The position numbers and the translations under genes are program-made. 64,000 nt of DNA, taken from Metaclostridioides mangenotii (GTDB lineage: Bacteria; Bacillota; Clostridia; Peptostreptococcales; Peptostreptococcaceae). Location of the stretch: contig NZ_JAHLOF010000003.1 in the NCBI RefSeq assembly GCF_018917235.1, positions 186,001 through 250,000 on the forward strand, read 5' to 3'. The notes beneath the pieces were generated by a model. That model was not told the DNA's origin. It ran no database searches and saw only the letters and a program-made list of their open reading frames with translations. Positions 35,764 through 45,579 of the stretch are shown here, one piece after another. Positions within the stretch are counted from its first letter, which is position 1. Every line of letters starts with the position of its first letter.

Positions 35764-36330
35764 TTATTGATCTACAATTACTCTGCATCTTAATCCTGTA
35801 AGGTCACAATCATCCAACCACATAGTATAGACATTAAAAGGATCGCAACCTATTTTTTGTAGGTTACTAAGGTTTTCTATAACGTACACGCCTTTGCTCT
35901 CACACAGTCTATCTGCTGGTTGGTGCTCTTGACCTCTACGAATACCTGAACAATCTATGCCTATAAAGTTAATTTGCATTTCTAATAAATAATCTATTAA
36001 TTTATTAGAAAGCTGAGGATGATTGCTAAAATATTCTTTAGTTCCATAATTAAATTTATCAATATGAGTCGTTCTAAAAATTACAAAAGTATTTTCTAAA
36101 ATTTCAACTCCATCAATATCTTTAATATCTATTTCTCTGTCATAACATATATCAGATACATCTATTAAAATTCCCTTACTTTTAAAATATTCAATTGGAA
36201 TGTCACTTTTACAATACGTATCTAGGTGTGTACCCACATGACCTGCAGCTCTTAATTTATCTTCTTGAGACTCTATCCACTTCATAGCCTCACTATCTTT
36301 TTCTATTTTTGTTGTTAAGTCAATTATCAT
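35764..36330 (-). CDS. Cyclase-family metal hydrolase (kynurenine-formamidase-like)
   Basis: 188 residues. The metal motif HVGTHLDTYCKSD fits HxGTHxD of the PF04199 cyclase family, although the usual following proline-histidine is missing. FVIFRTTHIDK and IGIDCSGIRRGQEHQPADRL are family blocks. The substrate is unknown. GAGGAGGAAAATT precedes the ATG. It overlaps the MarR gene by 11 bases and is its likely target. Confidence 0.8.
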   Translation of the reverse strand: MIIDLTTKIEKDSEAMKWIESQEDKLRAAGHVGTHLDTYCKSDIPIEYFKSKGILIDVSDICYDREIDIKDIDGVEILENTFVIFRTTHIDKFNYGTKEYFSNHPQLSNKLIDYLLEMQINFIGIDCSGIRRGQEHQPADRLCESKGVYVIENLSNLQKIGCDPFNVYTMWLDDCDLTGLRCRVIVDQ

Positions 36331-36787
36331 AATTTTCCTCCTCTATCTCTTCTTTTAAATATTCATTAAATTTTTCTAAGACACTTAGAGTTACATCCTT
36401 ATATTCATCCTCTATTTCTTTGAAAAATCTTTCATCTGTTTTCTCCCACATACTGTGAGACTTTTGATGTTTCAAAAATATATTCTCTCCTACTTTAGTA
36501 AGCAGAAAATATCTTTCTTTTTTGTTTTCAGGTAATTGATAAACACTAATGACACCTTTATTTAAAAGTTTTTTTATTATTTTACTTACTGCACTTTTCG
36601 TGATATTTAACTTTTCAGAGATTATAGTAACATTTACTGGATCATACGATCCCCCTATTGCATCTACACTATGAATTTCTGATAGTGTATAGCCTTCTAT
36701 TATTCCTTTGTTTCTTATCTTACTAAGTACATCTTCTTTTTCATAAATTTCTTTTAATATCTTTATAATCTTCTTATCTTTATTCAT
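36320..36787 (-). CDS. MarR-family transcriptional regulator
   Basis: 155 residues with a winged helix: YTLSEIHSVDAIG, VTIISEKLNITKSAVSKIIK, LLNKGVISVYQLPENKKERY, and long dimerising helices at both ends. AAAGGAGTTAGAT precedes the ATG. First gene of a two-gene operon with the cyclase-like hydrolase; likely self-regulating and responding to that enzyme's substrate. Confidence 0.88.
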   Translation of the reverse strand: MNKDKKIIKILKEIYEKEDVLSKIRNKGIIEGYTLSEIHSVDAIGGSYDPVNVTIISEKLNITKSAVSKIIKKLLNKGVISVYQLPENKKERYFLLTKVGENIFLKHQKSHSMWEKTDERFFKEIEDEYKDVTLSVLEKFNEYLKEEIEEENYDN

Positions 36788-36895
36788 ATCTAACTCCTTT
36801 TTGTTTCCTAGGACACAATAATCATTATACGTCTTGACTTTACATTTGTCAATATGTATAAAACTAATTTAAAAATTAATTATTTAAAAACATAA

Positions 36896-36929
36896 AAAAA
36901 CTACCTCAATATGCATTGAGGTAGTTTTT
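36896..36929 (-). terminator. Terminator of the OPT-pqqD operon
   Basis: AAAAACTACCTCAAT with ATTGAGGTAGTTTTT, a 15-bp stem with a 4-base loop just past the pqqD-like stop. Confidence 0.92.
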
Positions 36930-36947
36930 ATTATTCATCTATATTTT

Positions 36948-37331
36948 CTAAAGATTTGTATCATCAGATTCTATCTGATCTAAACCTTTTTCTATACGAA
37001 CGATATATTTGGCATTTACTTCGATATGATTTAGAAAAAGCAATAATCTCTCATACAGTGGTTTGGCTTCCTCACCGTACTCTCTGTCCATAATCTCCCC
37101 GATTTCTTTAACCGTTCTTTTACCATCTATGTTTAAAAATATAAAGCTGGCATAACTGTCTAATGTTACTCGAGTAGTCTCTGGAATTCTAAAGTGCAAT
37201 TTTCTAAAAAATCTCTGTATCCAGTGATCTTGTCTTTTTAATATTGTAACGATACCTTTTTTATCAACCTCGTACTCTAAACCATCTCTGATTTCATATA
37301 CAAGGTTTAAGACTTCTTCATTATTCTTCAT
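36948..37331 (-). CDS. PqqD-like protein coupled to the OPT transporter
   Basis: 127 residues. The region from about 20 to 105 fits the PqqD fold (winged helix): EVDKKGIVTILKRQDHWIQR, SYASFIFLNIDGKRTVKEIG, MDREYGEEAKPLYERLLLFL. PqqD proteins elsewhere hand peptide precursors to radical-SAM enzymes. No such enzyme or precursor is visible. It overlaps the end of the OPT gene by 11 bases and has no strong ribosome site of its own, so it is translated by coupling. Its role with the transporter is unknown. Confidence 0.78.
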   Translation of the reverse strand: MKNNEEVLNLVYEIRDGLEYEVDKKGIVTILKRQDHWIQRFFRKLHFRIPETTRVTLDSYASFIFLNIDGKRTVKEIGEIMDREYGEEAKPLYERLLLFLNHIEVNAKYIVRIEKGLDQIESDDTNL

Positions 37332-39249
37332 CGCTTGTCTTAGTAGGCTTTGAATTCATAATTGGTATTGCAGTCAATATAACAAGGGCTGCAAGTAATA
37401 TAAGTGCCATACCATTTCCAGCTGCAAATCCTGTTATCTCACCAAGAGTTATAACTCCTGTAACTTGTAGGATTATACCTATAAGACCTATTATAGATCC
37501 ACCAGCAACTAATCCTGAAGATAAACTTACGCCATTAGAAACTTTTGCTTCTTTTTCAGCATCTGATTTAGACATTTTTTCAACTAGAACTCTTATTAAA
37601 GCACCTATTAATATTATAGATGTAGTTGATATTGGTAGGTAGAAACCTATCGCAACTGTCATAATTGGTAAGTTTAAGAAGTATAAAACTATAGCCATAA
37701 ATACACCTATAAATATCATAACCCAAGGAAGATCCCCTGACATTATACCAGAAGTAAGTGTAGCCATTAAGTTAGCTTGTGGAAGACCGAATGGTGCATC
37801 AGCTCCTGTTATAGCTAATTGATCAGATAGTATTATCATTGTTCCAACAACAACTATAACACCAACTATCGCAGCTATAGCAAAATATTTTTGCATTTCA
37901 CCTTTATCTCCACCTATGATGTAAGTAACTTTTTGTGATTGTGAATAACCGCCTGCAATGGCTATAGCGATAACTATTAAAGTACCAAATAATAATAACG
38001 ATTTATTGTCTTCAACGCCAGTCCATTTCATTACAACGAATACCATAGTAACTATAACTAATGATGCTATAGTCATTCCTGAAACTGGTAAGTTAGAAGT
38101 ACCTATAGTCCCAGTTAAACGACCTGCAACTATTACAAATAGTAACATTAGTATTAATGAAGATACTGTTCCTAATATAGCCATACCAATGTTTCCACCA
38201 GTAATCATAAATCCTGCTACAAATGATATAACAATACCAGCAAGTAATATTATTATTTGAAGAGAACCTTTAGAATCACCTTCACCACCTGTAGCTTTCA
38301 TTGTTTCTTTTATAGAAGCAACTATTACAGGTATTAATTTTATAGCACCTATTAGACCACCAAAAAGCATCATTCCTGCACCTATGTATTTTACATAAGA
38401 ACCTGCTATAGTTCCAACTTCCATGCCTTTTATAGCAACATCTGGAGCATTCCATACCATAGCACCTGGAGCAGCCATATCAGCGAAATAACCGATTAAT
38501 GGTGTTATACCAAAGTTTGCTAACATTGAACCTGCGAACATAGTAAGTGATATCTCTAAACCAACTATAAATCCTATACCTAGTAATAGTGGATTCACTT
38601 CTATATCCAATTTCCACTTATATGCTTTTGTTCCGACAAAACTAGCCATGTTATTTACAAGACCTAATACAGATCCTGTTAATACAGTTAGTAGACCACC
38701 AATACCAAAACCAATTCCCATGTACTTAAGTGATTCTCCACCTGTATCAGATGCAACCAATGTTTCTGAGATCGCCATTGACTCTGGATACATTAAGTTT
38801 CCATGCTCTTCAATGATAAGGTAGTTGTGAACTAATGCCGCGATACCAATACCGAATAGTACACCGCCAACTCCTACCGCTAGACCTTCAAAAAACGTAA
38901 TCTTCCCACCAATTAATAAAACTGCTGGTAATACGAATATCGCACCACTGGCAACTGACTCACCAGCACTTGACATCCCTTGAATTAAGTTCTTACCTAA
39001 GATTCCTTTTTCTTTAGCAAATACTCCAACTAAACCTGCACCAAGAATAGCACCTGGAATACCCGCTGCAACTGTCAACCCGGCTTTCATTCCTGAATAC
39101 GTAGTTGAGGCAGCAAAGACTGCAGCTAAAACTATACCTATTAAGAGAACTGCTATATTTCCTCCTGTTCTCGACTTGTCGGTTACATAAGGTACGTAAT
39201 CTTTACCTGATACGCCACCATACGCTTCCGTAGGTAATTTTTTCTTCAT
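37321..39249 (-). CDS. OPT-family oligopeptide transporter
   Basis: About 642 residues with 14 to 16 hydrophobic segments. The start ATG 39249 follows AAAGGAGTGAAAAAA; GTG 39258 lies inside that site. PTEAYGGVSGKDYVPY, TYSGMKAGLTVAAGIPGA, and GNLMYPESMAISETLVA fit the OPT family, which imports small peptides with protons (or metal chelates in the YSL branch). It heads the operon with the PqqD-like gene. Confidence 0.92.
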   Translation of the reverse strand: MKKKLPTEAYGGVSGKDYVPYVTDKSRTGGNIAVLLIGIVLAAVFAASTTYSGMKAGLTVAAGIPGAILGAGLVGVFAKEKGILGKNLIQGMSSAGESVASGAIFVLPAVLLIGGKITFFEGLAVGVGGVLFGIGIAALVHNYLIIEEHGNLMYPESMAISETLVASDTGGESLKYMGIGFGIGGLLTVLTGSVLGLVNNMASFVGTKAYKWKLDIEVNPLLLGIGFIVGLEISLTMFAGSMLANFGITPLIGYFADMAAPGAMVWNAPDVAIKGMEVGTIAGSYVKYIGAGMMLFGGLIGAIKLIPVIVASIKETMKATGGEGDSKGSLQIIILLAGIVISFVAGFMITGGNIGMAILGTVSSLILMLLFVIVAGRLTGTIGTSNLPVSGMTIASLVIVTMVFVVMKWTGVEDNKSLLLFGTLIVIAIAIAGGYSQSQKVTYIIGGDKGEMQKYFAIAAIVGVIVVVGTMIILSDQLAITGADAPFGLPQANLMATLTSGIMSGDLPWVMIFIGVFMAIVLYFLNLPIMTVAIGFYLPISTTSIILIGALIRVLVEKMSKSDAEKEAKVSNGVSLSSGLVAGGSIIGLIGIILQVTGVITLGEITGFAAGNGMALILLAALVILTAIPIMNSKPTKTSDEE

Positions 39250-39683
39250 TTTTTTCACTCCTTTTTGGCTAATTTATATCCAATTAAATGATACCATAAT
39301 TTCCCGAAAGATTGGAGTCCTATAATTATACATTTTTCTCTAACCCCTTATTACTACGTGATTTGAGCATTTCAAGAAAATTTACAAATAATTTTTAATT
39401 AAAAAAATATTTTAATTTACTCCATATTTTTTCTAAAATGTCCAAAAAAGCATAATTATAGACATAGGAAAACTCGAATAAGGTTAAAAACAAAATCTTT
39501 CATACTTAATATTATGCCACTATTTTATTATTTAAAACAGCTAATTTATTTTAACCACAAATATATAATAATGGATTAACATAAACCTTATTTTATTTTT
39601 TTAATAAAGTTTTCTGTAAATTAGCAATTAAAAAATTTCAACTTTACAAATGATTTGTTTTACTTTTTATATTAAAAATTAAA
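39250..39683. other. Intergenic region with a possible CodY box
   Basis: AT-rich gap upstream of the OPT gene. At 39368-39382 the minus strand reads AATTTTCTTGAAATG, 12 of 15 matches to the CodY consensus AATTTTCWGAAAATT, about 120 bases ahead of the OPT start, which suits a peptide transporter. This is weak evidence in AT-rich DNA. Nothing else was seen. Confidence 0.3.
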
Positions 39684-39729
39684 AAGCTATCTCATAAAGA
39701 TAAAATTATTTATCTATTAGAGATAGCTT
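39684..39729 (-). terminator. Terminator of zupT
   Basis: AAGCTATCTC/GAGATAGCTT outer stem with an inner AGATAAAT-type stem; on the minus strand it ends in TTTTTAAT just after the zupT stop. Confidence 0.85.
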
Positions 39730-39737
39730 AAAATTAA

Positions 39738-40595
39738 TTACATAAACATAATCAAACTAGCAGCCATAACAGCCATGCCTACAACCATACCATATATAGA
39801 AAGATGATGCTCTCCATACTCTCTTGCAGACGGTAGAAGTTCATCTATTGATATAAATACCATTATACCAGCAACACCTGCAAATATTACTCCAAATAGA
39901 ATATCATTCATGATTGGAAGTAATATCATAAAACCTATTATAGCCCCTATAGGCTCTGATAAGCCAGATAAAAACGAATAAATAAATGCTTTTTTCTTGC
40001 TTCCAGTAGCGTAATATATTGGTACAGATACTGCAATCCCCTCTGGAATATTATGTATCGCTATCGCCACAACTATAGGTATAGCAAGGGATGGTTCTTG
40101 AAGTGCTGAAACGAATGTTGCAAGCCCTTCTGGAAAGTTGTGAATCGCTATTGCCAAAGCAGTAAATAAACCCGTTCTCATCAATTTGCTTTTATTTAAA
40201 TCAGAGCTTTCCTTGTCTTCGATATTTTTTTCGTGGCTAACAATCTCTTCCTCTTCAATCTTATTTAGAGTCTCTACAAACTCTACTTCATGTGGGTTTT
40301 CCTCTGAAGGTATCAATTTGTCAATTAAAGCTATTAAAATCATACCACCAAAGAATGCCAATACCGTTACTATTGTTCCATTTTTTAATCCTAAGGGAAC
40401 GATCAGTTTGCTTTTAGCCTCTGTAAATATCTCGATCATAGAAACATATATCATAACTCCTGCAGAGAACCCTAGACTTACTGCGAGAAACTTTGTATTC
40501 GTCTTTTTAGCAAAGAATGCAATTGCACTTCCTATCCCAGTTGATAAACCTGCTATTAACGTCATCATAAACGCAAATAAAATATTTTGATCCAT
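39738..40595 (-). CDS. zupT: ZIP-family zinc transporter ZupT
   Basis: 285 residues with eight membrane segments and an acidic/His loop (VEFVETLNKIEEEEIVSHEK). Metal-path motifs HNFPEGLATFVSAL and HNIPEGIAVSVPIYY match the ZupT/GufA group that imports Zn2+ and other divalent cations. GTAGGTGTAGTTT precedes the ATG. Single gene. Confidence 0.92.
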   Translation of the reverse strand: MDQNILFAFMMTLIAGLSTGIGSAIAFFAKKTNTKFLAVSLGFSAGVMIYVSMIEIFTEAKSKLIVPLGLKNGTIVTVLAFFGGMILIALIDKLIPSEENPHEVEFVETLNKIEEEEIVSHEKNIEDKESSDLNKSKLMRTGLFTALAIAIHNFPEGLATFVSALQEPSLAIPIVVAIAIHNIPEGIAVSVPIYYATGSKKKAFIYSFLSGLSEPIGAIIGFMILLPIMNDILFGVIFAGVAGIMVFISIDELLPSAREYGEHHLSIYGMVVGMAVMAASLIMFM

Positions 40596-40971
40596 AAACT
40601 ACACCTACCTACTCATACTTTGTCGATATTTCTTAAATATTCATATCCGTTTTGTACAAATATATTTTTATTAAACTACACTTGACAATAGTAAAAATAT
40701 TTTCGTACTTCTATTCTATCTATTTTAAAATTGTCACACAACTATATTATTATCTAAATTTAGTATTAAAAACATAAGTTATTATCCTAATACCCTAAAT
40801 TAGCTAAACCAAATCGAAATTATATATTTAAAACAATACTTTAATTAAAAATATAACTATAGTATTTTTAATTTTATCATTATTACTAAAAATATCTACG
40901 TTATTGTAAAAATAAAATAATATTTTATGTTTAATCTTCATTTTTAATTGCATTTAATTTTCTTTCGTAAT
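40596..40971. other. AT-rich divergent intergenic region between zupT and yclN
   Basis: About 375 bases of AT-rich DNA. It should hold the zupT promoter, but I could not single out a convincing Zur box or promoter. The yclN promoter and Fur box lie at its right end. Confidence 0.4.
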
Positions 40972-41005
40972 TGATATTGACTTTCATTTTCCATTTTGTT
41001 AGAAT
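40972..41005 (+). promoter_or_regulatory. Fur box and promoter of the yclNOPQ operon
   Basis: TGATATTGACTTTCA (40972-40986) matches 12 of the 15 positions of the Fur 7-1-7 box TGATAATNATTATCA. It overlaps the -35 TTGACT (40977-40982), which is 17 bases from the -10 TAGAAT (41000-41005). Iron-loaded Fur bound here would block the promoter. Confidence 0.7.
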
Positions 41006-41030
41006 TATTACTGACATAGGAGGAGCTAAA

Positions 41031-42008
41031 ATGAAAAAAAATATACTGCGATTGATTTCAAATAGAACCACACTAATTATATTACTTCTAGTTTTATCAG
41101 TGGTATCTATCGGAATTGGAGTCGAAGACTTTAGTTTTCACGGCTTGATCAAATACAATAAGAGTGATTTGTATCTGCTTATGATCAGTAGACTACCAAG
41201 GCTAATCAGTATTATCATAACAGGCGCAACACTTAGTATAGCTGGACTTATTATGCAGACTATTACTAACAATCACTTTGTATCACCATCAACAGCAGGA
41301 ACTATGGAATGGTGTCGCCTAGGTATACTGATTTCAATTATAATAGCTGGAAGTCAAGCAAAAACGGCTAAAATGCTAATTGCTTTTGCTGTCTCACTGC
41401 TTGGAACAATGCTCTTTATGAATCTTTTACAGCGTATTACATATAAAAATGCTATCATGGTGCCTCTAATTGGTCTTATGTTAGGTAGCGTAGTAAGTGC
41501 AATAACTGAGTTTCTCGCATATAGATACGACGTTATTCAAAATATGTCTTCGTGGTTACAAGGAAGCTTTTCGTTGATCATAAAGGGTCGATATGAGTTA
41601 CTTTTTATAGGAATACCAGTATTAATAATCGCCTATGCATATGCAGGCAAATTTACCATTGCAGGTATGGGTGAAAGCTTTTCAACGAATCTAGGGCTAA
41701 ATCATAAATGGGTTGTGATGATTGGTCTTATTATTGTTGCATTTATAACATCGCTTGTAGTAATAACTGTTGGAAGTATCCCTTTTGTGGGTCTGATAGT
41801 CCCTAATATCGTAAGACTTTATAAAGGCGACAACTTAAAGAATACGCTGTTGGATACAGTGCTTATTGGTACATTATTTATCCTTATATGTGATATCATT
41901 GGACGAACTCTTATCGCCCCATATGAAATTTCAATAAGCGTAGTAATAAGTATTCTTGGAAGTATTATATTCCTAGGAGTCTTATTTAAGAAGAAGGAGG
42001 CGCTATGA
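41031..42008 (+). CDS. yclN: Iron-siderophore ABC permease YclN
   Basis: 325 residues from ATG 41031 (AGGAGGAGCTAAA ahead); a longer frame would cover the Fur box. About nine membrane segments of the FecCD family. SRLPRLISIIITGATLSIAG and SPSTAGTMEWCRLGILISII closely follow B. subtilis YclN, a petrobactin importer permease. It pairs with YclO. Its stop overlaps the yclO start by 4 bases. Confidence 0.88.
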   Translation: MKKNILRLISNRTTLIILLLVLSVVSIGIGVEDFSFHGLIKYNKSDLYLLMISRLPRLISIIITGATLSIAGLIMQTITNNHFVSPSTAGTMEWCRLGILISIIIAGSQAKTAKMLIAFAVSLLGTMLFMNLLQRITYKNAIMVPLIGLMLGSVVSAITEFLAYRYDVIQNMSSWLQGSFSLIIKGRYELLFIGIPVLIIAYAYAGKFTIAGMGESFSTNLGLNHKWVVMIGLIIVAFITSLVVITVGSIPFVGLIVPNIVRLYKGDNLKNTLLDTVLIGTLFILICDIIGRTLIAPYEISISVVISILGSIIFLGVLFKKKEAL

Positions 42009-42985
42009 TTAATAGACAATTTATTAAAAAACACAGTAGGGATATCAAAGTTATCCTACTTCTTTTTCTAGCGACTTTATGCGTAATGTCTTTTTACACT
42101 TTCTGGGGTTTAACAGAAAAAAATATAGGATACTATCTTCCAAGAAGATGCCTTAAAATGCTTGCAATACTACTTGTAAGTTATTGTATAGGATATTCTA
42201 CAGTAACCTTTCAAACGATAACGGGTAACAGAATTCTAACGCCTAGTATAATAGGACTAGATTCATTGTACTTATTTATACAAACCGTTATAGTTTTTGC
42301 TTTCGGATCAAGACAGCTATCAATGCTATCTGGATATCCAAATTTTATTCTATCAGTAGTTTTTATGATAGGAAGCTCATGTTTACTATTTTACTTCTTA
42401 TTTAGAGGTGAAAATAAAAATCTATACTTTTTAGTTCTAGCCGGAATGATAATTGGAACACTATTTAGAGGTATGGCAACTTTTATGCAAGTACTACTCG
42501 ACCCAAACGAATTCTCAGTGCTTCAAGGAAAAATGTTTGCAACCTTCAATAATATAAACCAGGATTTATTAGGTATTAGTTTTTTAATGATAATAGTTAT
42601 TTTTCTAATAACATTAAAAGATCTAAAGGAATATGATGTAATTGAACTTGGAGCTGACCACGCAATCAACTTAGGGATATCTTATAATAAAGCAGTGCTT
42701 AAATCATTAATAATAACATCTATATTGGTTTCAGTGTCTACTGCTCTGGTTGGACCTATAACATTTTTAGGAATATTAGTTGTAAGTTTGTCACGCAAAA
42801 TCGTGAAGTCGTATCATCACAGTCTGCAGATAACAGCTGCAGTATTGATTGGATGCTTATCACTTTCAGTTGGAACATTAGTAGTTGAAAAAGTATTTCA
42901 GTTTTCAATACCGATAAGTGTAATAATAAACTTCTTCGGAGGGCTATGCTTCATATATCTTTTGTTAAAGGAGAGTAAAAAATGA
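42005..42985 (+). CDS. yclO: Iron-siderophore ABC permease YclO
   Basis: 326 residues, second FecCD-type permease, about nine segments. PRRCLKMLAILLVSYCIGYS, VTFQTITGNRILTPSIIGLD and LVGPITFLGILVVSLSR are family blocks. AAGAAGGAGGCGCT precedes the ATG, and both ends overlap neighbours by 4 bases, so the operon is tightly coupled. Confidence 0.88.
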   Translation: MINRQFIKKHSRDIKVILLLFLATLCVMSFYTFWGLTEKNIGYYLPRRCLKMLAILLVSYCIGYSTVTFQTITGNRILTPSIIGLDSLYLFIQTVIVFAFGSRQLSMLSGYPNFILSVVFMIGSSCLLFYFLFRGENKNLYFLVLAGMIIGTLFRGMATFMQVLLDPNEFSVLQGKMFATFNNINQDLLGISFLMIIVIFLITLKDLKEYDVIELGADHAINLGISYNKAVLKSLIITSILVSVSTALVGPITFLGILVVSLSRKIVKSYHHSLQITAAVLIGCLSLSVGTLVVEKVFQFSIPISVIINFFGGLCFIYLLLKESKK

Positions 42986-43740
42986 TAAAACTAAAAAATA
43001 TAACTAAGCATTACGGTAAAAAAGAAGTTATAAATAATGTGAGTCTAGAGCTCCCTCAAAACAAACTGATAGCATTTATTGGTAGTAATGGAGCTGGTAA
43101 AAGTACATTGATATCTATAATATGTAGAACTCTAGCTAAAAATTCTGGAGAAGTATTTATAGATGACAAAGAACTTAGAGAATGGAATAACAGTGAATTG
43201 TCTAAGCGACTTTCTATATTAAGACAATCAAATCATCTTAATATAAGACTTACTGTTAGGGATTTAGTTAGTTTTGGACGCTACCCCCACTCTCAAGGTA
43301 AATTAACAGAAGAAGATGAAAAATTTATAGATGATTCTCTAAGTTATTTAGGTCTTACAGATTTACAAGATAGATTTTTAGATGAACTAAGTGGCGGACA
43401 AAGGCAAATGGCGTACATAGCAATGGTAATAGCACAGGATACAGATTATATATTCTTGGATGAGCCATTAAATAATTTAGATATGTTGCACTCTGTTCAA
43501 ATCATGAAAGTTCTTAAAAGACTTGTAAATGAATTAAATAAAACTGTAATGATAGTCATACATGATATAAATTTCGTATCTTGTTATGCAGATTATGTAA
43601 TAGCAATGAAAAATGGGCAAATTGTTCAGGACGGAGACACAAAAGACATTATGAATTCCTCAGTACTGAGGGAAATATACGGCATGGATATAGATATTCA
43701 AAATATTGATGGAAAAAATATATGTCTGTACTACAGCTAA
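42982..43740 (+). CDS. yclP: Iron-siderophore ABC ATPase YclP
   Basis: 252 residues. Walker A GSNGAGKSTLI, signature LSGGQRQMAYIAMVIAQD, Walker B YIFLDEPLNNLD and the switch His in MIVIHDINF. It energises the YclN-YclO permease pair. AAAGGAGAGTAAAAA precedes the ATG. Confidence 0.9.
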   Translation: MIKLKNITKHYGKKEVINNVSLELPQNKLIAFIGSNGAGKSTLISIICRTLAKNSGEVFIDDKELREWNNSELSKRLSILRQSNHLNIRLTVRDLVSFGRYPHSQGKLTEEDEKFIDDSLSYLGLTDLQDRFLDELSGGQRQMAYIAMVIAQDTDYIFLDEPLNNLDMLHSVQIMKVLKRLVNELNKTVMIVIHDINFVSCYADYVIAMKNGQIVQDGDTKDIMNSSVLREIYGMDIDIQNIDGKNICLYYS

Positions 43741-43832
43741 CTCATTAGCTTGTTTTAGAATCGAACTGATAATAATAATTAATAGCATATAGCTAAATTA
43801 AAAATAAATTTAAACAATTGGAGGAAATCACA

Positions 43833-44789
43833 ATGAAAAAACTATTCTCAATGCTTCTAGTTTTAACTATGACAGTAGTCATAGTAGCAGGTTGCAGTCC
43901 AAAGACGGACAACAAAGAAGAAGGGCAGAATTCTACAGAAGCCACAGAAAATGCTGGAGATGTAGTATTCAAACACTCAAAAGGAGAAACTACTGTTCCT
44001 AAAAATCCAAAGAAAGCAGTAGTATTTGACATGGGTATACTTGACACAATAGGTGCACTTGATGTTGATGTTGAGACTGCAGTACCTCTAAAAAACTTAC
44101 CGAAATACCTTTCGAAGTTTGAAAAGTCAACAAATGCTGGTGGAATAAAGGAACCTGACATGGAAGCAATATTCGCTTTTGAGCCTGATGTAATATTTAT
44201 ATCTGGAAGACAAGAAGATTACTATGATAAGCTATCTGAAATAGCTCCAACAGTATATATTGACTTAAATGCAGATACTTACATGGACGACTTTAAGAAA
44301 AATACTACTGAAGTAGCAGAGCTTTTTGGAAAAGAAGATACTGCAAAAGATTATTTAACTAAAGTAGACAAAAAGGTAGAAAAAGTTAAAGGAATGGCTG
44401 AAGAATCAGACAAAAAATCTTTAATAATATTAACTAATGATGGAAATATAAGTGCTTACGGTAAAGGATCACGCTTTGGATTAATTCACGATGTTCTTGA
44501 CCTAAAAGTTGCTGATGATAAAATAGAGGCTTCTACACATGGACAAGAGGTAAACTTCGAGTATATATCAAAAACAAATCCAGATATACTTTTTGTAGTT
44601 GACCGTGCTGTTGTAACTGGTGGAGAAATCAAGAGTTCAGACACTCTTAATAACGACCTAGTTAAAAACACAAATGCTGGTAAAAATGATAAAATAATTA
44701 ATCTAGATCCTGAATTCTGGTACTTATCAGGTGGTGGTTTAACTTCAGTTGACAGTATGATAGATGAAGTTGAGGCTGCTTTAAAATAG
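43833..44789 (+). CDS. yclQ: Siderophore-binding lipoprotein YclQ
   Basis: 318 residues from ATG 43833 (TTGGAGGAAATCACA ahead). Lipobox VIVAGC at about 18-23 (cysteine to be lipidated), acidic linker, then the TroA/FhuD fold: VPKNPKKAVVFDMGILDTIG, KEPDMEAIFAFEPDVIFISG, STHGQEVNFEYISKTNPDIL and WYLSGGG. Very like B. subtilis YclQ, which binds petrobactin and catecholate precursors. Last gene of the operon; no biosynthetic genes nearby. Confidence 0.9.
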   Translation: MKKLFSMLLVLTMTVVIVAGCSPKTDNKEEGQNSTEATENAGDVVFKHSKGETTVPKNPKKAVVFDMGILDTIGALDVDVETAVPLKNLPKYLSKFEKSTNAGGIKEPDMEAIFAFEPDVIFISGRQEDYYDKLSEIAPTVYIDLNADTYMDDFKKNTTEVAELFGKEDTAKDYLTKVDKKVEKVKGMAEESDKKSLIILTNDGNISAYGKGSRFGLIHDVLDLKVADDKIEASTHGQEVNFEYISKTNPDILFVVDRAVVTGGEIKSSDTLNNDLVKNTNAGKNDKIINLDPEFWYLSGGGLTSVDSMIDEVEAALK

Positions 44790-44845
44790 TCAGTTAATAG
44801 ACTCCAAAACTATATAAATCAAAATATGTTTCGCTAAAACTTTTC

Positions 44846-44920
44846 GAGTGAAAAGATATCCAACTAAAATTTAAGTATAAGATATGCTAAATTTTAAAGA
44901 TATTTTTTCGCTCTATTTTT
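44846..44920 (+). terminator. Terminator of the yclNOPQ operon
   Basis: Arms GAGTGAAAAGATATC (44846-44860) and GATATTTTTTCGCTC (44899-44913) with an inner AAATTT pair, followed by TATTTTTATT. Confidence 0.75.
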
Positions 44921-44930
44921 ATTAATATAA

Positions 44931-44967
44931 AAATAGCATGTTTCAAATTTCTTGAAACATGCTATTT
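44931..44967 (-). terminator. Terminator of the flavodoxin gene
   Basis: Perfect 16-bp stem AAATAGCATGTTTCAA/TTGAAACATGCTATTT with a 5-base loop; on the minus strand A/T-rich flank. It lies 18 bases past the flavodoxin stop. Confidence 0.88.
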
Positions 44968-44984
44968 ATAATATTATAAGAAAT

Positions 44985-45464
44985 CTAAACTACACTATCA
45001 ATCCAAGAATAAACCTGATCTACTATATCTTCAAAGCGAACCTTAAGAGGTAAATTATAACTAGAATTACCAATAAACTCATTGCCAGGCATAGCACTTT
45101 CAAGTCTCTCGAAACACTTGTCTGCTCCACCTCCCGAGTGGCATGCAAATAGAGCTATGTTCTTCCCTTTCACAGGATTTTTAGAAATAAAGGATGCAAT
45201 TGGTGATGAGTAACTTCCCGCCCAAACTGGTGTACCAATAAAAATAGTATCATACTCATCTAAATCTATTTTATCATTTAATAATCTAGGTTTCTCTTTA
45301 AAAATAACACTCTTTCCACCTAGAAAATATTTCATAAATCCTTTTTTAGGTATTTCTCTTGCTGACTTTATCTCTAGAATATCTACATCAATTTTCTGTG
45401 ATATAATGCTAGCAATTAATTGTGTACTTCCTCCTAATGAATAATATACGACCAATGATTTCAT
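44985..45464 (-). CDS. Flavodoxin family protein
   Basis: 159 residues. The FMN loop SLVVYYSLGGSTQLIASIIS, IFIGTPVWAGSYSSPIASFI and ALFACHSGGGADKCFERLE match the flavodoxin/NADPH-FMN oxidoreductase group of clostridia. It carries electrons in the cytoplasm. Partner unknown. TTGGGGGTAAATTAAA precedes the ATG. Iron scarcity often induces flavodoxins, and the yclNOPQ operon is its neighbour, but no Fur box was seen here. Confidence 0.88.
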   Translation of the reverse strand: MKSLVVYYSLGGSTQLIASIISQKIDVDILEIKSAREIPKKGFMKYFLGGKSVIFKEKPRLLNDKIDLDEYDTIFIGTPVWAGSYSSPIASFISKNPVKGKNIALFACHSGGGADKCFERLESAMPGNEFIGNSSYNLPLKVRFEDIVDQVYSWIDSVV

Positions 45465-45579
45465 TTTAATTTACCCCCAAAGTTATAGATAATGTAATTT
45501 GATTACATTTATTATCTTTATTTAAAGTGTTTACAATTAAATTAATACTTAAAATATATTTTAAATCATTATAAGCAAG

